64,000 nucleotides of DNA from CBDCXE01 sp965223725 [NCBI: Nitrospinota bacterium] (GTDB lineage Bacteria > Nitrospinota_A > UBA7883). Shown one piece after another: positions 60,484 to 64,000 of this stretch; the first letter of the stretch is position 1; the number at the start of each line of letters is the position of its first letter. Position numbers and translations under genes: made by a program. The DNA lies in NCBI GenBank assembly GCA_965223725.1, contig CBDCXE010000005.1, positions 687,984-751,983 on the forward strand, given 5' to 3'. The notes under the pieces were generated by a model. That model made no database searches and was not told where the DNA came from. It saw only the letters and a list, made by a program, of their open reading frames with translations.

Positions 60484-61067
60484 ATGCAAAATAGGGCAGT
60501 GTTTTTGGATCGGGATGGATGCGTCAATATGGAGGATGACCATATCCGGGATATTGCACAATTTCGGTTGTATCCAGATTCACTCGATTCAATAAAGAAG
60601 CTGAACGAAGCTGGGTTTTGGTGGTGGTGATAACCAACCAGTCGGGGGTGGCCCGCGGGTATATGACGGAGGAACTGGTGAACGACGTCCATGACCTGCT
60701 GCTGCAATGGTGCGATCAGGCGGGTGTTGCCATAGACAGCATCGAGTATTGCCCCCATCACCCGGATGGCGCTGTGCCGGAATATTCGATGGTGTGCGAT
60801 TGCAGGAAGCCGGCGCCGGGGATGCTGAATCGCGCCAGCGAAAAGCTGGGTATCGACCTCACGCAGTCGTATGTGGTGGGTGACAAGCTGTCTGACATAG
60901 GCCTTGGGCCTGCCGTTGGGGCAAAGGCCATAATTGTCAGGACGGGGTTCGGCGAGCGCCAGATTGCGAAAATGGAAGAAAACGGTGATCAGCCGCCCGA
61001 TTATATCGCCGATGGGATAGGCGACGCAGTGGAGTGGATATTGAACGATGTTGCAGCAGAACGTTAA
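60484..61067 (+). CDS. gmhB: D,D-heptose 1,7-bisphosphate phosphatase GmhB, one frameshift in the sequence
   Basis: About 193 residues. RAVFLDRDGCVNMEDDHIRD with the nucleophile Asp, then, after adding one base at the T4 run 60616-60619, LVVVITNQSGVARGYMTEEL. The zinc-binding cysteines are EYCPHHPDG and CDCRKPAPGML, and SYVVGDKLSDIGLG closes the HAD active site. It removes the C7 phosphate in ADP-heptose synthesis for the LPS core, matching the adjacent heptosyltransferase. The start may instead be ATG 60472, which overlaps the PAP2 stop. Confidence 0.85.
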
Positions 61068-61148
61068 TGATTAGCGCCATGTCTGGAGGGTACTGGTTTA
61101 TATTTCAATAGCTAACAAATAATTATGTAAGTCCTTTCGACCCCATTC

Positions 61149-61199
61149 CTCAAATCCCTCAAATCCCTCATATGCTCCAAATGCTTCAAATCCCTCACC
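61149..61199 (+). repeat. Short tandem repeat of a 9-base unit
   Basis: CTCAAATCC occurs twice perfectly at 61149-61166 and is followed by degenerate copies (CTCATATG, CTCCAAATG, CTTCAAATCC, CTCACC). It lies between gmhB and the recombinase gene, at the border of the accessory island, and could mark an attachment or insertion point. No further gene is seen in 61068-61237. Confidence 0.6.
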
Positions 61200-61237
61200 T
61201 GCTATTTGCTTTTCGTTTTTTCTTTTGTAATGTGCAG

Positions 61238-62726
61238 TTAATGCAACTCGTTTCGTTGCCTTTCTGCTTCCATTTCTGAGGGGGTTGGGAGGTAGCAGAG
61301 ATTGATGGCTACTTCATCGGAACTTACTTGGATATTCTCGGTTATGGTCTCTACTATGGAGCGTTTTTCTTCATAAGATAATTGTGGCCAACGGCTATAA
61401 AGATCTTTAGCATTAGAGAATATTTCATCACTGGATAGATACTGAATCTTGAGAAAATCAATCTCTCCTTGGATTTTTGGTATTTCATCTTCGAGTTGCT
61501 TTTGCCTTTCTTCCATCGGACGGTGTTTATAACCGAATCCTTCTTTTGTGAGTTCATCGGCCAGATAAAGCTCATAGATTTTGTCGATGTCTTTCTTGAG
61601 TTTGTTCTGCTCCTTTTCCATTAACTTCAGGAGCTCGGCCTTTTTCCTTGAGCACGGCATCGGCTGTATTTAAATGATTGGCGATCTCTTTGGGTGAAAA
61701 ATAGAAGGCTTTTAGTTGTTCATGGAATATGCTTTCCAAATCTTCAATGCCTATCTTGGTTCGGCATTTATAGCAAACATATTTGGTCGACTTGATGGGA
61801 CATACATCTTGTGTCCACAGGTGCAAATAGGCGAGTCCTGTAAAAAGTCAGTTGGTTTTCTTTGCTGGGCTCTGGCCTGGCCTTTTGCGCTTTTCTATTA
61901 TCTGGTTGGCCTTATCCCATATTTCTTCTGAAACAATAGGCTCGACATTAAGGTATACCCACTCCTCTTTTGGTTTTAATGTTATGCCATTTTTGCCGTT
62001 CATCTTTGTCGTATAGTTTGCGATGCGCAAACCTTTAGCTGTTGTATCGGTGAGAAGTCTTTTTATTGTTGTGTCGGTAAACTCTGCGCCCCTCCTTGTT
62101 CTATGGCCCTTGTCATTCAAGATTCTGGCAATAGTTTTATAGCGTTTATGCTCTAAAAACAGATCGTAAACCAGTTTGCGGACAGGCGCTTCTTTCGGGC
62201 AAGGCATAAGTTTTTTGTTCTCCCATTTGTATCCATAAGGAGTGCTCCCACCTATCGGTTTGCCAAGCTTGGCCATGATGGGAATTGAAGCCGCTACACG
62301 CTCTGAGATTTCCTCACGTTCCCACTGCGCCATCGCCGCGATCATGGTATAGAATAACCGCCCTGCGGGCGATGTTGTGTCTATGGCTTCCTGAAGGGAT
62401 ATCAGGTCGGCGCCAAATTCTCTGAACGTGTCTGAAAAGTCGAGAAGCTCTCTTGTGTTTCTGGCAAGGCGCGCCAGCTTGGAGAAAATGAGGCGGTGAT
62501 GCGTCCGTTCTTTATATCCTCAAGCATTCTTTTTGCTTCGGGATGTTCGATCACTGATTTACCTGAAACCGCTTCAAGATGATAGACCTCTCGCACATGC
62601 CAGCCTTTTGCCTCGGCATAGTGATGGGCTCGCTTTTCATGATGCTCAGGGCTCTCACCTCGGGCTTGGTCCTCTGTAGAAACCCTGATCCAGATTCCCA
62701 CATTTTTGCTTTTTAGGCTCTGGCAT
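61238..62726 (-). CDS. Large serine recombinase, multiple frameshifts in the sequence
   Basis: About 490 residues when frames are joined. From the ATG at 62726 (GAGGTGAT site), MPEPKKQNVG leads into the resolvase domain [16 protein letters not shown] with the catalytic Ser in RVSTED. Then come [40 protein letters not shown], a recombinase domain ([32 protein letters not shown]), a zinc ribbon ([18 protein letters not shown]), a coiled coil and the end [17 protein letters not shown]. Breaks are at T5 62703-62707, near 62490, near 61840, near 61790 and near 61650. Large serine integrases drive phages, ICEs and IS-like elements. Confidence 0.8.
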
Positions 62727-62818
62727 TATCACCTCACGCAATAGATGAACTTTATAACTAATGTTTATGGTTAATTATAATAACATTCTCCATTATAAAC
62801 TAATTTGGCAAATCGCAA

Positions 62819-63253
62819 TCAGTTTTCTTTTTCAGAACTCTCAACAGGCAGTGATTGTGTCTCTTTTTCGGTAGTATTTTCATCATTTCCAGAAACAAGT
62901 AAGTATTGCCGGATTCCCTCAGCTAAAACCAGACCAAAACCAATTAGGGCAAGATATGCTCCGGCCTTTAAATCAACCGGGATATCTTTGCGCGCTATTA
63001 GATAGCTTGTTAATAAGCCAGTGATCCCAATTGCTCCACTCGCAACCAGGCCAACATAGAACTTCACAAATAAAGCGATGAAAGCGCAAAGTATAGAAAT
63101 TCCGATTAACACTTTGATCAGACCAGGGATATCGTTATCCCTTAAAACCTCAAAACCGGTCAGCCCGATATCACCACACCCTCCGATAGGCAGGAAAACG
63201 ATTGATACTAAAGCTATAACTCCGCCAACTTTGGATAGCAAACCTCTAGGCAT
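62819..63253 (-). CDS. Membrane protein of unknown family (about four segments)
   Basis: 144 residues from the ATG at 63253, with a strong AAGGAGGG site. Hydrophobic segments at about 8-26, 42-64, 68-88 and 96-114, with a charged C-terminal tail rich in Glu and Ser. No family recognised. It follows a small membrane protein gene by 12 bases on the same strand, and both belong to the accessory region next to the recombinase. Confidence 0.7.
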   Translation of the reverse strand: MPRGLLSKVGGVIALVSIVFLPIGGCGDIGLTGFEVLRDNDIPGLIKVLIGISILCAFIALFVKFYVGLVASGAIGITGLLTSYLIARKDIPVDLKAGAYLALIGFGLVLAEGIRQYLLVSGNDENTTEKETQSLPVESSEKEN

Positions 63254-63265
63254 ACAACACCCTCC

Positions 63266-63448
63266 TTATTCCCTAATATTGTTGTTAAATGCCTCGCAAA
63301 GATTCTTGGCATCGATCATTCCCCAAATCCACCAAGCTATTGGAACGACCATCATTAATATCCCTATAAACCCAATGCCGGCGCCAGTGGTCCCTGTGGC
63401 AACTTCCTCTTCTATCGCCCCTTTAAGAACTCCCATACCGCCCAACAT
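63266..63448 (-). CDS. Small single-span membrane protein of unknown family
   Basis: 60 residues from the ATG at 63448; a TTG at 63466 would add six. One hydrophobic segment with Gly-rich approach (TTGAGIGFIGILMMVVPIAW then WIWGMI) and a polar end (KNLCEAFNNNIRE). It precedes the four-segment membrane protein gene by 12 bases. Neither ribosome site is convincing, so the start is uncertain. Confidence 0.5.
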   Translation of the reverse strand: MLGGMGVLKGAIEEEVATGTTGAGIGFIGILMMVVPIAWWIWGMIDAKNLCEAFNNNIRE

Positions 63449-63503
63449 AGCTCCCAAATCCGCCAAAAAATCTTGTCGCCCTAAAAATATTGATAAATTG
63501 AAC

Positions 63504-64000
63504 TTACCAGTATCTTGTGATTACGATTTCATTAGGTTTTGTGATAACCACCTGATCGTCAATTGGACCTACACCATATGGTGGTCGCAGGGTGGTTCCG
63601 TCCACAGCAACAGCGTCCTTACCAGGCACACCATGGAATTTATACCGCGTCCTAATGAATACCCGGTATCCCACCAAACATCCAGGCTGGTTTGCCAAAT
63701 GAAGACCAATCTATGAAATTCTGTCAGTGCTGTAATAGTTATATTGATTATTCCAGATAACAATCTGACCTTTACCAGTTCGATTAATTGAATAAGTGCC
63801 TATTTTCTCAGGCAGGCATTGAACGATAAAATCTACAAATAGACAATGGTCATATGGATGGATAAAATCAATCACCACACCGGTTGGTAAGGTAATTAGT
63901 GGTCCATTGGTGGGAACCTTTCCGAGCTGAGTTGTTTTTCGAAAATCAATTTTTATCCCCTTTGGCTCAGGGTTTTTATTGCTTCCACTCTTGTCGTCAC
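63504..64000 (-). CDS. Partial gene of unknown function, 5' end beyond the window, reading interrupted
   Basis: From 64000 the frame reads DDKSGSNKNPEPKGIKIDFR, then LITLPTGVVIDFIHPYDHCL and GKGQIVIWNNQYNYYSTDR up to a TAG at 63711-63713. The same frame reopens directly after it and runs VFIRTRYKFHGVPGKDAVAV and onwards to the stop at 63504 (PIDDQVVITKPNEIVITRYW). An alternative frame across the break reads FIDWSSFGKPAWMFGGIPGI. So either a single amber interrupts the gene or a pair of small frameshifts does. The protein looks beta-rich; no family recognised. Confidence 0.45.

Noticed and set aside
63569-63763. Separate small gene in an alternative minus-strand frame at the right edge
   Set aside because: It overlaps the better protein-like reading of the partial edge gene, has no ribosome site, and its sequence contains no recognisable signal or domain.

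Overview
The window is bacterial chromosome from a Gram-negative, diderm organism. It encodes lipid A and LPS-heptose enzymes (lpxB, a GT9 heptosyltransferase, gmhB, a sugar-1-phosphate GHMP kinase), a periplasmic nitrate reductase with a Tat signal, an MSHA-type pilus assembly block with an outer-membrane secretin, and selA for selenocysteine synthesis. Gene content (Nap of the NapGH type, a CX2CX3C-type ThiC, many two-component proteins, KefC, an Slt lytic transglycosylase) fits a respiratory, facultatively anaerobic proteobacterium or a delta-proteobacterium-like lineage. I cannot place it more closely from sequence alone.

Layout. 1-7.5 kb (minus strand): a redox-regulation and nitrate-respiration block in which a c-haem-bearing sensor kinase and a LuxR-type response regulator precede a beta-propeller (NapL-like) gene, napD, napA, napG and napH. 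Two tandem 20-bp palindromes lie between the regulator and the nap genes. 7.7-9.4 kb: arsenite methyltransferase, a secreted ankyrin protein and a DUF2892-type membrane protein. 9.5-11.9 kb: an IS3-family element that has replaced the 3' end of a small secreted-protein gene and the 5' end of a ureohydrolase gene. 11.9-15.1 kb: tRNA-Gly(CCC), lpxB and surface-sugar genes. 15.1-22.7 kb: a degenerate receiver, an NtrC-type regulator and an mshIJKL-like block with an extra envelope gene. 23-30.9 kb: TPR protein, Ni/Co-type transporter, cheV, GHMP kinase, rluB-type pseudouridine synthase, scpB, scpA, ankyrin lipoprotein and selA. 30.9-46 kb (minus): mfd, a very large acidic PilZ-like protein with internal DNA repeats, ispE, kefC/kefF-like pair, D-aminoacylase, slt, miaA and trmN6-like. 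46-61 kb: a secreted unknown plus an NFACT protein, a receiver, a GT-C-type membrane protein, a galT-glgA-sensor kinase-receiver cluster, rsmE-thiC (minus), then a heptosyltransferase, PAP2 phosphatase and gmhB. 61-64 kb: an accessory island with a large serine recombinase and small membrane proteins.

Two stretches (about 22.1-28.5 kb and 60.3-62.7 kb, perhaps to the end) carry many single-base frameshifts, nearly all at homopolymers, in housekeeping genes such as scpA, scpB, cheV and gmhB. The other parts are almost free of them. I read these as sequence errors in thinly covered parts of the assembly rather than gene decay, and annotate each gene over its full reconstructed length.

The features most worth a second look are the haem-sensor/regulator/nap module with its tandem operator-like palindromes, the giant acidic protein with a recent 150-bp duplication, the IS3 insertion that made hybrid gene ends on both sides, and the galT-glgA-signalling cluster.
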